Origin: Bombyx mori
Taxonomy: Eukaryota; Arthropoda; Insecta; Lepidoptera; Bombycidae
DNA: 64,000 bases
Direction: 5' to 3'
Assembly (NCBI RefSeq): GCF_030269925.1
Contig: NC_085124.1
Span: 10,168,001 to 10,232,000 of the forward strand
The position numbers were made by a program, and so were the translations under genes. The notes below the pieces were generated by a model, which was given only the letters and a program-made list of their open reading frames with translations, was not told the origin of the DNA and ran no database searches. Positions within the stretch are counted from its first letter, which is position 1; every line of letters starts with the position of its first letter. Below, in pieces: positions 10,791 through 21,551 of the stretch.

Positions 10791-11110
10791 TTTTCTTTTA
10801 ATAATCTATTTATCGGGATAGTTCTTATATTCCTAATATAATAATAAATAGTGTGAAATTCGCCAAGTTCTCTCCTTTTCTAACTGGGTGCGCTCCTATT
10901 CTTGATTGAATAATATCTTCAGCTAAGAACGCACTTATTTCAAGGTAATATCGTGCCACTTTTGATAAAGAAATTTGATAGTGCTTTCTAAATACGTGCA
11001 CCTCTGACGCCGCCGCCGTCGAACTAGTCTAGCTGTGGCATACTCCCACAAATAGCGCCGCTCGCCGCGCCTCGCAACGCACCGCAAAACGCACCGCCAG
11101 TAGCTGTGGC

Positions 11111-12194
11111 CAGGCCCTTAAGCTATAGGCAACAGCTCTAACGTGCCCCTAACATGAAGTCTATGAGCATAACCACTGACCATCAGAAGACCGTGTGTCA
11201 TTTGCCTGTTGTATAATAATACCAAATACCATATACTTAAGTGCCTCACCATTATTTATGATCGCAACTTCATAATCGTAATATTCTGGCTACTATACCC
11301 AAAAGGCAATAAATTTATTTATGCTCAACGGCACCGTGTTTTCACTTCGAGAAAACTTTATAACATCGTTAAAGATAAAGTTGAAGCAAACGTGTTCGTT
11401 TTACAGGATTTGTTCAGGAAATTCTATGTGTATATTGAACGTTCACTGCTAACCAGCACGCGTTGTTAGGCGGTTACCGGAACAAATAAACACCAGAATA
11501 CTAACCGCCCAAATTGAGGCTAAAAATCGAAGTCACAATAGTACTAAAATATGACGAACATACTCTTCAACCGCATGAGTGCTTACCCGAACCCGTTTTT
11601 ACAAAACCAACAACTTCTTCTTTTGTTTCACAGCCATTTGGTCGATCGATTTTTCGAAGTTTCTGATAAATCAATCCTGTCGAAATCATGGCCCACATAT
11701 TTTTAAATCGTGTCACACAAGAAAATTAAATTCATGAAATATACTTATTACCAAGTTCAGTATTCATTAAATTTCAAAATGCGTTAACTTTTTCATTAAA
11801 AACTAATAGCATTTATAATGCACATCAGCTATTTACAGTTTAATATGACCCACCATTTCGTGTCGTAATTTTTTTGGCTTATAAATATCTCTAACCTGGA
11901 CAACCCTAGTGTGCTGTATACACGATCTCCATTTCAAAGCTCAATTTTGAAGTGCAGACGCACAAAAAATGATCGGAAGCACTTGACCGGGTTGGCTGCA
12001 AAGCAGGGACGTCCGGGCGACCCGGGGCAATAAAAAGCGTACCACTTTGGACCACAGCCAGACCATGCGCTCTAGCAACCCCATTCAAAAAGCATTTAAA
12101 TCATTAATACACTCGTATTCATAATACAATGAAAGTACGATGAACTTTTGCTGTTAAATGTGTATTTAATATTAGTTTAAATTATTTTTACTGT
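11111..12194. other. No gene recognised
   Basis: The 86-codon frame at 11209-11469 lacks a recognisable domain. GC content rises near 11990-12070 without any feature I can identify. Confidence 0.45.
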
Positions 12195-12305
12195 GCTACA
12201 TGGTGCCACCACCACCAGCCACCTTGAGGCATGAGGTCGAAGTCTCAATTGTATTACATAGAGGCTGTTCCACCAGTCAAGCTTCGCGGCAGAAATAGAC
12301 ATGTG
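12195..12305 (-). mobile_element. Old, diverged Bm1-type fragment
   Basis: CACCTTGAGGCATGAGGTCG, AAGTCTCAATTGTA and CTTCGCGGCAGAAATAGAC are recognisable but altered Bm1 blocks in antisense order. Divergence is clearly higher than in the copies at 23.7 or 42.3 kb. Confidence 0.55.
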
Positions 12306-14139
12306 TTTAACCGTACATAATACCTGACATCGATAATGTTTATAGTTATCGCGCGTAGGGTTCATGTTTTAATTTGTATTCAAATTATAAACTGTAGCCC
12401 TTATGTAATCGTGACGTCATTATACTGACAGTCAGGGGAGTCTGTAAATTGAAAAATTCGTACCAAAATTACCATAATGGGAGTGAACAATAGACAGCCC
12501 ATACGTTGGTGCCGTTCCGCATTGCGACCAAACTATCGCATCGGTTGACAATCTCCGATCGACCCTCCCGAACTAAATTCCTTCGCGTTCGACGAATCCT
12601 TCGCGACATTCCTTTATTCGAAAACGATTCGATTTTTTGTGCAAACATTTCTTTCAGCGTTCCCGTCAAGTGACATTTCTCTCCGGGGCCCAATGAGTTC
12701 TTGTTTATCGACATTGCGTACATTCTGAATCACATCAGCTCTCGTTGAAAATTTCATAATTTTACGTTCATTTCGTTGGCTTAAGCAGGGCCGAAATTAT
12801 TTCAACGTTGTAGCAAGATTTACACAAGGAATTTCATAGCGGTTTTAATTTTATTATGCTCAACGAGGTGGTCGAGATTGTCTGGTCCTGCAAGATACCT
12901 GCGCTTAAAATAGAACAGCCGAGGGTTAAATGTTCTACGTTTCATAGTCCACGATGAATGTTGGATCTACATACATTATTTTTATTTCACACAACGCAGC
13001 ATCGAATTTAAGCGGTTTAGCCGTGGTAAATTTAATTAACCGTATCAAAAATTACACGCAAGAAGAGACACAATCAAGCCATTCTTTAATGAGATTCGCG
13101 TTTTGAAACCACGCATTGCTTGGGCTCCGATTACGTTTACACTCAAGATCCTCTTGAAATTTGATCGTTCGAACGTTAATCTTGACGCACACGATGCAGT
13201 GAATGATTTATTAATACTTTCGAAGCGGGATATTATAATCTCTTCAACGAAGCTTAAAAAGGCCGAGTTCTTTTGAGAATCGAATATCATTAACGGCTTG
13301 TTGCATTACAATATTATACTGATCACCCTCATCAGTTAGTAACCCTCACTACTGGACCCAGGGGTTTGACGAAATCCGGGTTTCGATTCCTGGACCGAGA
13401 CAGTATCTTCTATCTTCATAGAAAATATTATGTGTTCGTTTTTTTCTTCTTCATTGTCTCGTGGGTACCTATGTTGAAATCCTAAATATTATTTATTAGA
13501 AAACGATGAACGTATTTTAAATTTTATTTGACCTATTATTACCTACAAATATTTCAGAAACACACAATCAGCGCTCTTTCGAAAACAAAGACTTATAGTC
13601 AAAATTTGATGCACATAATTCATTCCTTCGAAAATAAAAGCATAGTGTTCGAAGGGCGTTGGCATCGGTAAGTGTTATGGGGAAATAACAAAGGCCGTGG
13701 TCCCGAGACGGCCTGTACGTCACGCGCTCCATTGTTTATGGGCTCTTTTGTTTTTTTTTCTTTGTGGTATAATTTGGCATCGGGAAGCTGTGAGCGAGAT
13801 TAGGCGTAAAACTGGTCCATTGTCGGAGACTTGGTTTTTAAATGAGCTTCTGTTTTTTGTCAGTGGTTTGTTTGTTTTTGAACCGATTCCTATTATAATT
13901 CATTTTGATGATGATTAGGTACTTGTAAGGTGGAATCTACAACTTCTTGAGCTATTGCTATTACTCGCTATGGTTACTTACCTTGTTTTTGTAACCTACT
14001 ACTTTGTACCTATTGTGGTTATATACCTATATATTGTAGTTCCCCAGCCCATGGCTGATATAAAAAATGTATGCGTTCCGAATTGCCATTACCCTAATTT
14101 GTTCAAATTGAGTCTTCAACTGCAGTTAACGGTGTCATG
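12306..14139. other. No gene recognised
   Basis: This is AT-rich DNA with short frames only. It contains a tRNA-like patch, listed separately, and ends at the LINE poly-T tail. Confidence 0.45.
13333..13407 (+). repeat. Possible tRNA-derived SINE head
   Basis: TTAGTAACCCTCACTACTGG followed by GGGTTTCGATTCCTGG resembles the tRNA-like head of another insect SINE, with a B-box-like GGTTTCGATTCC. There is no clear A box or cloverleaf, and no tail family is identifiable. It is not a functional tRNA gene. Confidence 0.35.
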
Positions 14140-17100
14140 TTTTTTTTTTTTTTTTTTTTTTATTGCCTTTGTAGGCAGACGGGCATACGGCCCACCTGAT
14201 GGTGAGTGGTTACCGTCGCCCATGGACTTCAGCAATGCCAGGGACAGAGCCAAGCCGCTGCCTACCGTTTAATACTCTCCACAAGCCTCGTTTGAAGAAG
14301 GACATGTCATAGCGCTCGGGAAACACCGAGGAGGGGAGCTCATTCCATAGCTGGATGGTACGTGGCAAAAAAGATCTCTGGAAACGCACTGTGGATGACC
14401 GCAGTGGCTCCAGGTAGTATGGATGAACTCTACTCCGGTGGCGGGCGGTGCGATGGTAAAAACGAGATGCTGGTATCATCTCGAACATTTCCTCAGAGCA
14501 CTCCCCATGGAACATACGGTATAAAATACAGAGGGAACCGAAGTCCCTCCGCAGACCCAGAGGCTCCAAACGATCCGAGAGAATGGGATTATCGACAATC
14601 CGAACGGCCCTCCTCTGTATGGAGTCAAATGGAAGAATCTGGTATTTGGGAGCCCCGGCCCAGAGATAGGAGCAGTACTCCATGCGAGGCCGGACTTGTG
14701 CTTTATAAAGCAGAAGTCTTTGTCCAGGCGTGAAGTACCGCTTCGCTCTGTTGAGGACTCCCAGCATTTTGGACGCCAACTTGGCTTTGCCTTCCAAATG
14801 ACTCCGAAACTGGACATCGCTCGAAATGTCGACCCCAAGTATCCCGATACTCTCGGAAGGTTGCAGGGATACTCCTTGGAATTGCGGCGCCATGACAAAG
14901 GGGTCCTTCTTCGCAGTGAACGCGCAAACTTGTGTCTTTATCGGGTTGAATTGAACCAAGTTCAATTCACCCCATTCGGAGACTCGCCCCAGAGAGTTCT
15001 CCACTTCAGACACAAGTTTTGATCGTCTCTCTTGCACCACGCTCCGAGAGAGGCTCTGATGGCCGATATATCGCGCATCCCCCGTGCTATCATCTGCATA
15101 GCAATGCATGCCATCAATAGACAGCATGTCATTGATATACAGGATGAAAAGCGTGGGGGAGAGCACCGAACCTTGTGGAACGCCAGCGTTGATGGTCATG
15201 GTATCAGAACAGTCACCGTCTACAACGACCGTGATGCTCCGCCCATCCAAAAAGCTAGCGATCCACTTGCAGAGACCCTCGGGGATTCCGTAAGATGGTA
15301 ACTTCGATAGAAGTGCCCTATGCCAGACCCTGTCGAAGGCCTTCGCGATATCAAGGCTCACAGCAAGAGCCTCGCCCTTGCTCTCCAAGGCTTCAGCCCA
15401 CCTGTGAGTAAGGTATACAAGAAGATCGCCAGCTGAGCGACCGTGACGGAAACCGTACTGTCGGTCACTGATCAGCTGGCGATCTTCAAGATACTTCAGG
15501 AGTTGTGTATTTATAATTCGCTCCATCACCTTGGAAAGCAAGGAAGTTATCGCGATAGGCCTGTAGCTCGATGGGTCCGACCGGTCACCCTTCTTGGGGA
15601 TAGGGTGGACGTGGGCGGTCTTCCATGAAGACGGAACCCTGTTAGTGCAATAAGAGAGGCGATACAAACGCGTTAGCGCAGGTGTCAGCTCAGGGGCGCA
15701 CGTTTTCAAAACCACTGCGGGGATGCCGTCTGGCCCACTCGACTTATGGACGTCCAGGAGTCGGAGCTCCCGCCTGACTGCACACTGTGTGAAGCAGATA
15801 TCCGGCAGGGAGCTATCACACCGGGGGATGTTCGGTGGTGTGGCACCCCCGTCGTCCACAGTCGAGTTCGAGGCGAAGAGTTTGACCAGAAGGTCAGCCT
15901 TCTCTTTCGCGCTGTGGGCCAGATTGTCATCGGACTTGCGCAGTGGTGGGAGACTAGACCTGCAAAAGTTTCCTTCTGCAGCTTTGGCGAGCGACCAAAA
16001 AGCACGGCTCCCGGAGGGATAGCTCTTCAATCGCTCGCCAACTCTAGCAACGTGCTCCGACTTCGCCTTGGCAATTACCTTCTTGTAGGACCTGGAAGCG
16101 GCGTTATATTTCCGCCTTTCCCCTGAGATGTTAGGATCCCGACGTCTCCTGGCATTATCCCATGCCACGTATGCGGACCGCTTGAGGCGTGCAGCATCCC
16201 TGCTGGCATTGTTATACCAGGGTCTGCTGCGACCCCCAACGGGCACTTCAGAGGAGGGAATAAACAATTCCATCCCCTGGAGCACCACGTCTTTAAGACG
16301 GTCCGCACAGACGTCAGGATCAGCAGAGGAAAAGCAGAACCGCCCCCATGGGTAGGATGCGTAAAATTCACGCAATCCATCCCAATCTGCTGACATATAC
16401 CGCCAAACTCTTCGATACCCGGTCGTCGTTCGACGATCAGGACGAGAGAGTGGTACGGCAGCACGAATAAGGCAGTGATCAGACGATCCAAGCGGAGCGT
16501 CGACCACCACACTGTATCCGGCCGGATCTGTGGTCAGCAGAAGGTCCAACAAAGAAGGCTCGTGCCCCTCGATATCTGGGACACGGGTGGGCTGTGTCAC
16601 CAGCTGGGAGAAGCCGTAGGCCAAGGCGAAATCGTAGGCAGTCCGACCCGGAAGGTCAGTGGTTCTGGACCCCAACCACTCTTGGTGATGAGCGTTAAAG
16701 TCTCCAAGAACCACCACCTCCGCAGATGGGTACTGCTCAAGCACGCGGTTAGTCCCCTCTTGCACATGCTCAAACAGAGCTGAACCTGCATCACTGCTGT
16801 GGGACCTGTACAGGCACGCGTAGATTCGGCTACGGCCCCCGTGATCTACGCGCAGCCACAAGAGGAACAGGTCCCGTTGTTCGAGGCCCCGAAGACGGCG
16901 ACAACAGACATCAGCCCGGACGAATACGCACACCCCGGCTTTACGCAGGAAGTTGTGCTCCAATACGTAGCCGGGGTACTCAAGGTATGAGGTATCATCC
17001 GGAGCAGATATCTGCGTCTCCGTTAAAAAAAGCAGGGCAGGCTGCGCCGTCTCAAGGTGGTGGTGTACGGCGTCAAGGTTGCTATGTAGGCCCCTGACAT

Positions 17101-17815
17101 TGCTGAAATCCACATTAAATGTGGAATGGGGAACCGCCTGTGAAACCCTTTTCTTTTTTTTTGTCGACTTCATAGTTGTTAAATTTTCGGAGAGTAGGAT
17201 TAGGAGAGGTAGGATGTTGGAGGTGAGACCGAGGCAACACCTGAATGAAGCGCGGAGCATAGTACGTGCTCGACCACGGATTGCGTGAGAGACCGACGCA
17301 AGGCATGGAAGGGCCCCCAGTCCACTCTGCATGCGATCGCCGGGATCCACTCCGGTCTCCGACTCCGGCACGACGACCGCACGACAGGATTTTACACCGG
17401 TTGGCGGGACAGCTTCCCGGGGCGGAGTTTAGTAGAGACACCCGGGTTCAGGTCCCCTATTGACCGGCGGGCGGCAGCGGGTACCGTTTCACTGGGTCTC
17501 CCTATACCCCCGTCAAACAATCACGCCCCGTGAGTTCGCACGCACGTCTGCTCCGCAAGTTCCAGGCGTCACCAAGACTCACCCCCAACAAGGAAGGGGA
17601 AAGGGGAGGGATAGAACTGGCTCTCCAACCCACACGCCGGAACACAGCTAGGCTATTTGGCGGCGGACTCTAGTTGGAGGGTGGTCGCCAGCCAGTCGGA
17701 CTAGGTCCTACCACCGGTTATGTTTTCGGCTCCCGTTTAGCACCACCCAGGGGTCACTTGTAGGGAATCGCGGGTTAAACCTACGGAAGCGGGAAGCACC
17801 AACCCCCAAAATTAT
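14140..17815 (-). mobile_element. Long non-LTR retrotransposon (LINE, CR1/jockey group)
   Basis: The element runs on the minus strand. Its 3' end is a 22-base poly-A (plus-strand poly-T at 14140-14161), next to the motif GTAGGCAGACGGGCATACGG shared with six shorter copies or fragments in the window. A single long open frame (17371-14210) fills most of the body. About 440 bases of GC-rich 5' leader follow before composition drops near 17815, so that boundary is approximate. There is no upstream gag-like ORF1 with zinc knuckles, so either this family has one ORF or the copy is 5'-truncated. I could not confirm target duplications. Confidence 0.85.
14210..17371 (-). CDS. LINE endonuclease/reverse transcriptase, uninterrupted
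   Basis: This 1053-residue protein copies the element RNA into DNA at a nicked chromosomal target. Residues about 85-310 form the apurinic-type endonuclease: NVRGLHSNLD (91-100), LTETQ (116-120), VVLGDFNAHHQEW (220-232) and GSSDH (295-299). Residues about 540-790 form the reverse transcriptase: KSSGPDGIPA (543-552), SYRPIAITSLLSK (602-614), motif A SLDIAKAFD (672-680), motif B NAGVPQGSVLSPTLFILYIN (728-747) and the catalytic YADD (758-761). The C-terminal region (about 890-1050) ends in the SFFKRGLW block typical of CR1/jockey-group LINEs. No stop or frameshift breaks it, and the catalytic residues are present. The first 75 residues match no domain I know, so the true start may lie further in, for example at the methionine before KSTKKKKR (residue 67). 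The family name is not certain; the Daphne or CR1 groups are possible. Confidence 0.9.
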   Translation of the reverse strand: MPESETGVDPGDRMQSGLGALPCLASVSHAIRGRARTMLRASFRCCLGLTSNILPLLILLSENLTTMKSTKKKKRVSQAVPHSTFNVDFSNVRGLHSNLDAVHHHLETAQPALLFLTETQISAPDDTSYLEYPGYVLEHNFLRKAGVCVFVRADVCCRRLRGLEQRDLFLLWLRVDHGGRSRIYACLYRSHSSDAGSALFEHVQEGTNRVLEQYPSAEVVVLGDFNAHHQEWLGSRTTDLPGRTAYDFALAYGFSQLVTQPTRVPDIEGHEPSLLDLLLTTDPAGYSVVVDAPLGSSDHCLIRAAVPLSRPDRRTTTGYRRVWRYMSADWDGLREFYASYPWGRFCFSSADPDVCADRLKDVVLQGMELFIPSSEVPVGGRSRPWYNNASRDAARLKRSAYVAWDNARRRRDPNISGERRKYNAASRSYKKVIAKAKSEHVARVGERLKSYPSGSRAFWSLAKAAEGNFCRSSLPPLRKSDDNLAHSAKEKADLLVKLFASNSTVDDGGATPPNIPRCDSSLPDICFTQCAVRRELRLLDVHKSSGPDGIPAVVLKTCAPELTPALTRLYRLSYCTNRVPSSWKTAHVHPIPKKGDRSDPSSYRPIAITSLLSKVMERIINTQLLKYLEDRQLISDRQYGFRHGRSAGDLLVYLTHRWAEALESKGEALAVSLDIAKAFDRVWHRALLSKLPSYGIPEGLCKWIASFLDGRSITVVVDGDCSDTMTINAGVPQGSVLSPTLFILYINDMLSIDGMHCYADDSTGDARYIGHQSLSRSVVQERRSKLVSEVENSLGRVSEWGELNLVQFNPIKTQVCAFTAKKDPFVMAPQFQGVSLQPSESIGILGVDISSDVQFRSHLEGKAKLASKMLGVLNRAKRYFTPGQRLLLYKAQVRPRMEYCSYLWAGAPKYQILPFDSIQRRAVRIVDNPILSDRLEPLGLRRDFGSLCILYRMFHGECSEEMFEMIPASRFYHRTARHRSRVHPYYLEPLRSSTVRFQRSFLPRTIQLWNELPSSVFPERYDMSFFKRGLWRVLNGRQRLGSVPGIAEVHGRR

Positions 17816-17942
17816 GTGCTTTGATAGACGTAGAACTGATTAAAGGTAGATAACACAGTAACGGCTAACACTCTTTATGACATGAGGGGCCGTGTGTTCG
17901 TCTATCCATAAAAATATTAGGTGGTGTGTCATCTAATCTACA
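17816..17942. other. Short spacer between LINE and Helitron
   Basis: This is AT-rich sequence between the LINE 5' end and the Helitron 5' end. No feature was seen. Confidence 0.4.
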
Positions 17943-18377
17943 TCTATATATTAATACGTGAAGCAAAAACTCTGTACCCCTTTTTACGAAAATTGCGCGG
18001 ACGGAAGAGTATGAAATTTCCCACCCTTATAGAGAATACAGAGAAGGAGTGCAGAATGCAATTTTTTTTTAAATTATGCATTATACCTAAATTAAATCAA
18101 TAAAAAAAAAATTACACACACTATCATGTATTTGACACACACACACATATTATATACTCTTTGTTTACTGTAAAACTTTTATTATTGGTTAAAGTCTGTG
18201 GTCAAATTGAGAATAGATTAATATTGTTTATCTTTAATGTTATTTGTCTATAGTGTAGTCTTGGTGAAATCTGTGATTATGGAAGTATAATAGTCCATGC
18301 CAATAGAACCATAATAATGTTCAAACTTTTAATTTCAATTAATTATAGTCGAATTTCGACTACTTGGGGACCACTAG
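17943..18377 (+). mobile_element. Non-autonomous Helitron, copy 1
   Basis: It starts TCTATATATTAATACGTGAA directly after an A. It ends with the hairpin AGTCGAATTTCGACT, a short spacer and CTAG, directly before a T. The 5' TC, the subterminal 3' hairpin, the CTRR end and A|T insertion without target duplication are the defining marks of Helitrons (rolling-circle transposons). At 435 bases it carries no Rep/helicase and would need a partner element in trans. The internal 50-codon frames are not genes. Confidence 0.85.
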
Positions 18378-21351
18378 TTTATCTAATAGCGAAACCTGGA
18401 TATGAATTTAGCTGAACAACAAAATTTATACTATTGGGGAAACATTGAATAAAGATTCGACACATGAGTATTGTCTTGTGCAAAATAAAAAATCCAACAA
18501 ACCAATTGTAAGCTAGTTCGCCGTCATTTATATTTTATTTATTCATAAGTTGCAGTTTTCTGTTTCGTAATCTTAAGAATGTTCTATATAAAATTCGATT
18601 TCGTGCCGGCAACTTGAAGCAGGTAAGGAAATACCTACTAAACAATATATTGTGCCGCTAAAGCAAAATATAGTTGGAAATATATAGGATACAAATATAG
18701 TGCGTATTGGATTTCATAATAACGACTTTTAAAATTCATAATAATTATTGGCACTATTTAGTTTTGTCTGTCGGTCTATTAGTTTATACGGGTAAAAATG
18801 TAAGAATTTAAAAATCATTAATATTTCACAAAAGCAGTGGATTAATGAAGTTTTGCAGTTTGCATCTTAGTAGCCAGTTGCGTATTGAATAATACTTTTA
18901 ATCAAAATTTTAAAGAGGTGTGGCAATTGGACATTGTAGTATTAATAGAATGTACTGTTACGTTATCTATAAAATCATGCCATTTTTTATTCCAAAATTA
19001 CAGTCTGGGCTGTGCTGTCCCTAAAAACCTTTTTTTTTAAGCGCTGATCACATTTAACATTACATCTAATTATTAACCATATAAAGCACTAAATCGTTCC
19101 ACTAAAAACAAACTCTGATTTAAAGACGTGGTCTGACAAAAATAATAATGAAGCTATCATGTTTCACGTCAACTCGATAAGCGGCGTGAAAGTGAATAAT
19201 AGGAGCGTCATTAAAAAAATTCATGACAGAGCGCCGGATTAGCGACGGACCCAATTTCAACGGGAAACAAAAGACGAGCAACAAAATAATTTATGCTCTG
19301 GATAACAAGTGACAATCCGCTGCAGTTTAGAACAATGACACGACTCAGTTTAGATGACAATGCTAGGTCGAGGAATGCGGTCGTGCCGCATATCTAATTG
19401 TGACAATTAACGAAATGTCTCCGTTAATTTTTAAAACCACGCTAGACTGTAATGAATAGATCCAGCGCTGAGTTTAATAATTAATGACGAAATTCCTTTG
19501 GACGAAATTTTATAACGATTGCGGCTGAGTGAAAACTTTGTAAGATTTCGTCACGCCAGCACGAAATTCGTTCACTTCTCTAATAACTGATTTTGTAACT
19601 TGCTGATGTTCTAATACAATATTAACTTGGGACGGGAATACATGCAGCGTTTTGGGACATCTTACATCTAAAATTCTCTCATGCGCTTGGGACTGGTACG
19701 TTGTCTGCAATCTAATTGTTCTAGAATGTTCATAGAATTCACTTCGGACGTTTTAGCGAAACAACTGTTAGGCGTCAGGCGGCTGCGGTTATGCATTACG
19801 TTCTTAATTTAAATAGATCTAACCGCAATCATAAAGTGGTCAGCGCAGCTGTATACCCCGTAACAGATGAGGACGTTTAATGAACATTTTACTTCCTCTG
19901 GACGAATTTTGAAACCCTAATTGTTTGTCCCCTTTGTTTATTCGAAAGTAATGTGATATGTCATCCGCGGTAGTGTTTCCCGGCCGGATGTGTTACTCAT
20001 TTGTGTCAATATAGGTTGCCCAAACCCGACGACTTATTAAGTGATGAATCACACAGAGAACTAATGTGTGAAAGATTATGTTATAGTGACTCAAACATTT
20101 CATAACCGTAATGAAAATAATTTTATAAACAAGAATGATGTATTAAAAAAGTAAACTGATTAATTGAATAATCAGAATTAGGCTTCGTGCCTTTCATAAA
20201 AGGCAACCCTTCGTTAATTGAGTCTGTGTTTATTCAATGACCTTCCGAAATCCTGTTCAGCTAATATACTTTTTTCATTTAAAAACGCCTACTTGTTTTA
20301 TCGCTTCTATCAAACAGTGATTAGTTCCGTTTCAGAACTCAATTTAACTAACCAAAGAACACATTACGGGTTGCGGTAGACCCTGAACTGATTGTTAATA
20401 CAAAATAGTTTGACTCGAATTTGCCTCGTCACAACGTTACGGGCTTTTTTGCTAACTACTTGAGACTTTTTGTTACATAAGCTACTTGAGACTTTTTGTT
20501 ATATAAGCTACTTGAGACTTTTTTGTTACATAAATAATATTGTTATAGTTAAATGAATCGAAATACGATGTGACCACGCACGAAGGTGTTCTGACAGTTA
20601 TCCGATCTGAGATAAACTGCTCATCTCCTTCACAATTCACTTTATCACCGTTTTAACCGCATCAAATTTAAGGATCCTATACCATTTGAAAATAAGCCAA
20701 AATATGTATTTTAAATGTAGACGAGATCATTACCTCCCCGGTAATAAGCGACACTTCAACGCGAACGCTTCTTGTAAAATGAGCTAGAAGTTTTAATGCT
20801 TTTATTCTAGTGCTTATAGTATAACCAGCTGTGTGGTGGCCTTTTTAAAACCAAACAGGCATAAATGTTTCGTAGTAGAAATAGTCATGATGCGAAAAGA
20901 TATGCGATTTTGAATTTAATTTTAGGGGAAGTGGTTCATTTATACGTCACAGCTCTTCTGGTGAAATACATCAAAGTACGCCTTAAAATTTTTTCATATC
21001 GTTCCATTGCCACATTCATTTAATATTGTAGATCAAAACTTCTCACCATTAAACTTTCTTCCCCACGACGTACTCAAGGATGCGACTAATTACGGGGGCC
21101 CGTTGAAACACATCGTAAACAACGACGCTTGATGACACATTAAACACATTTCTGTTTTACTTAAAAACATATAAAGTTTTATTAGTACTAATGGGGAAAC
21201 GCGGCTTTATAGCACCAGTGTGAGTGTAACTTAATTAGCAACAAAAGGAGTTGAATTACGGAGTGATGTGGGTACTTTAAAGTTTTCAGGTTTCAGCTTT
21301 TTTTGTGAAAAATCAATTTTCTGTGACTAGAAATTAACAAAACGTTAAGGT
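18378..21351. other. Largely unique AT-rich DNA; one coding-like open frame
   Basis: No repeat boundary is visible apart from the short tandem repeat at 20456-20533. The minus-strand frame around 19740-19510 is open for about 75 codons and ends VFTQPQSL. It could be a terminal exon, but it has no domain I recognise. Confidence 0.4.
20456..20533. repeat. 26-base tandem repeat, three copies
   Basis: The unit CTACTTGAGACTTTTTGTTA plus CATAAG occurs three times in a row, starting at 20456, 20482 and 20508. There is one C/T change in copy 2 and one extra T in copy 3. Confidence 0.85.
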
Positions 21352-21551
21352 TTTTTTCGCTTATTACCTAGATGGGTGAACGAGCTCACGGCCCACCTGA
21401 TATTAAGTGGTTACTGGAGCCCATAGACATCTACAACGTAAATGCGCCACCCACCTTGAGAGATAAGTTCTAATGTCTCAAGTATAGTTACAACGGCTGC
21501 CCCACCCTTCAAACCGAAACGCATTACTGCTTCACGGCAGAAATAGGCGGG
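21352..21551 (-). mobile_element. Bm1-type SINE, truncated
   Basis: Plus-strand order is poly-T, TTACCTAGATGGGTG, the conserved TACAACGGCTGCCCCACCC, and GAAATAGGCGGGG, where similarity stops. The copy lacks even the GTCCTACCACCA segment that most copies keep. Confidence 0.85.

Larger units (their letters stand above)
9966..11110. mobile_element. Degenerate PIF/Harbinger DNA transposon
   Basis: The left end reads GCCACAGCTACTGGCGGTGC. The right end (11110 leftwards, reverse-complemented) starts with the same 20 bases, and similarity continues through TTTTGCGGTGCGTT, so long terminal inverted repeats are clear. Inside are two converging coding remnants: a MADF-like fragment on the plus strand and a transposase fragment on the minus strand. 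At about 1.15 kb it is much shorter than an autonomous Harbinger, so it is internally deleted. A matching 3-bp target duplication is not evident. Confidence 0.8.

Noticed and set aside
14362..16783. Many 60-145 codon frames on both strands within the LINE
   Set aside because: They are shadows of the GC-rich 1053-codon reverse-transcriptase frame.
17816..17890. Target duplication for the long LINE
   Set aside because: I compared the flank before the poly-T (ACGGTGTCATG) with sequence beyond the 5' end and found only 4-6 base matches, not enough to claim a duplication.
20456..20533. Possible CRISPR-like or minisatellite array
   Set aside because: Only three contiguous 26-base units without spacers, in a eukaryotic genome; a short tandem duplication is enough.
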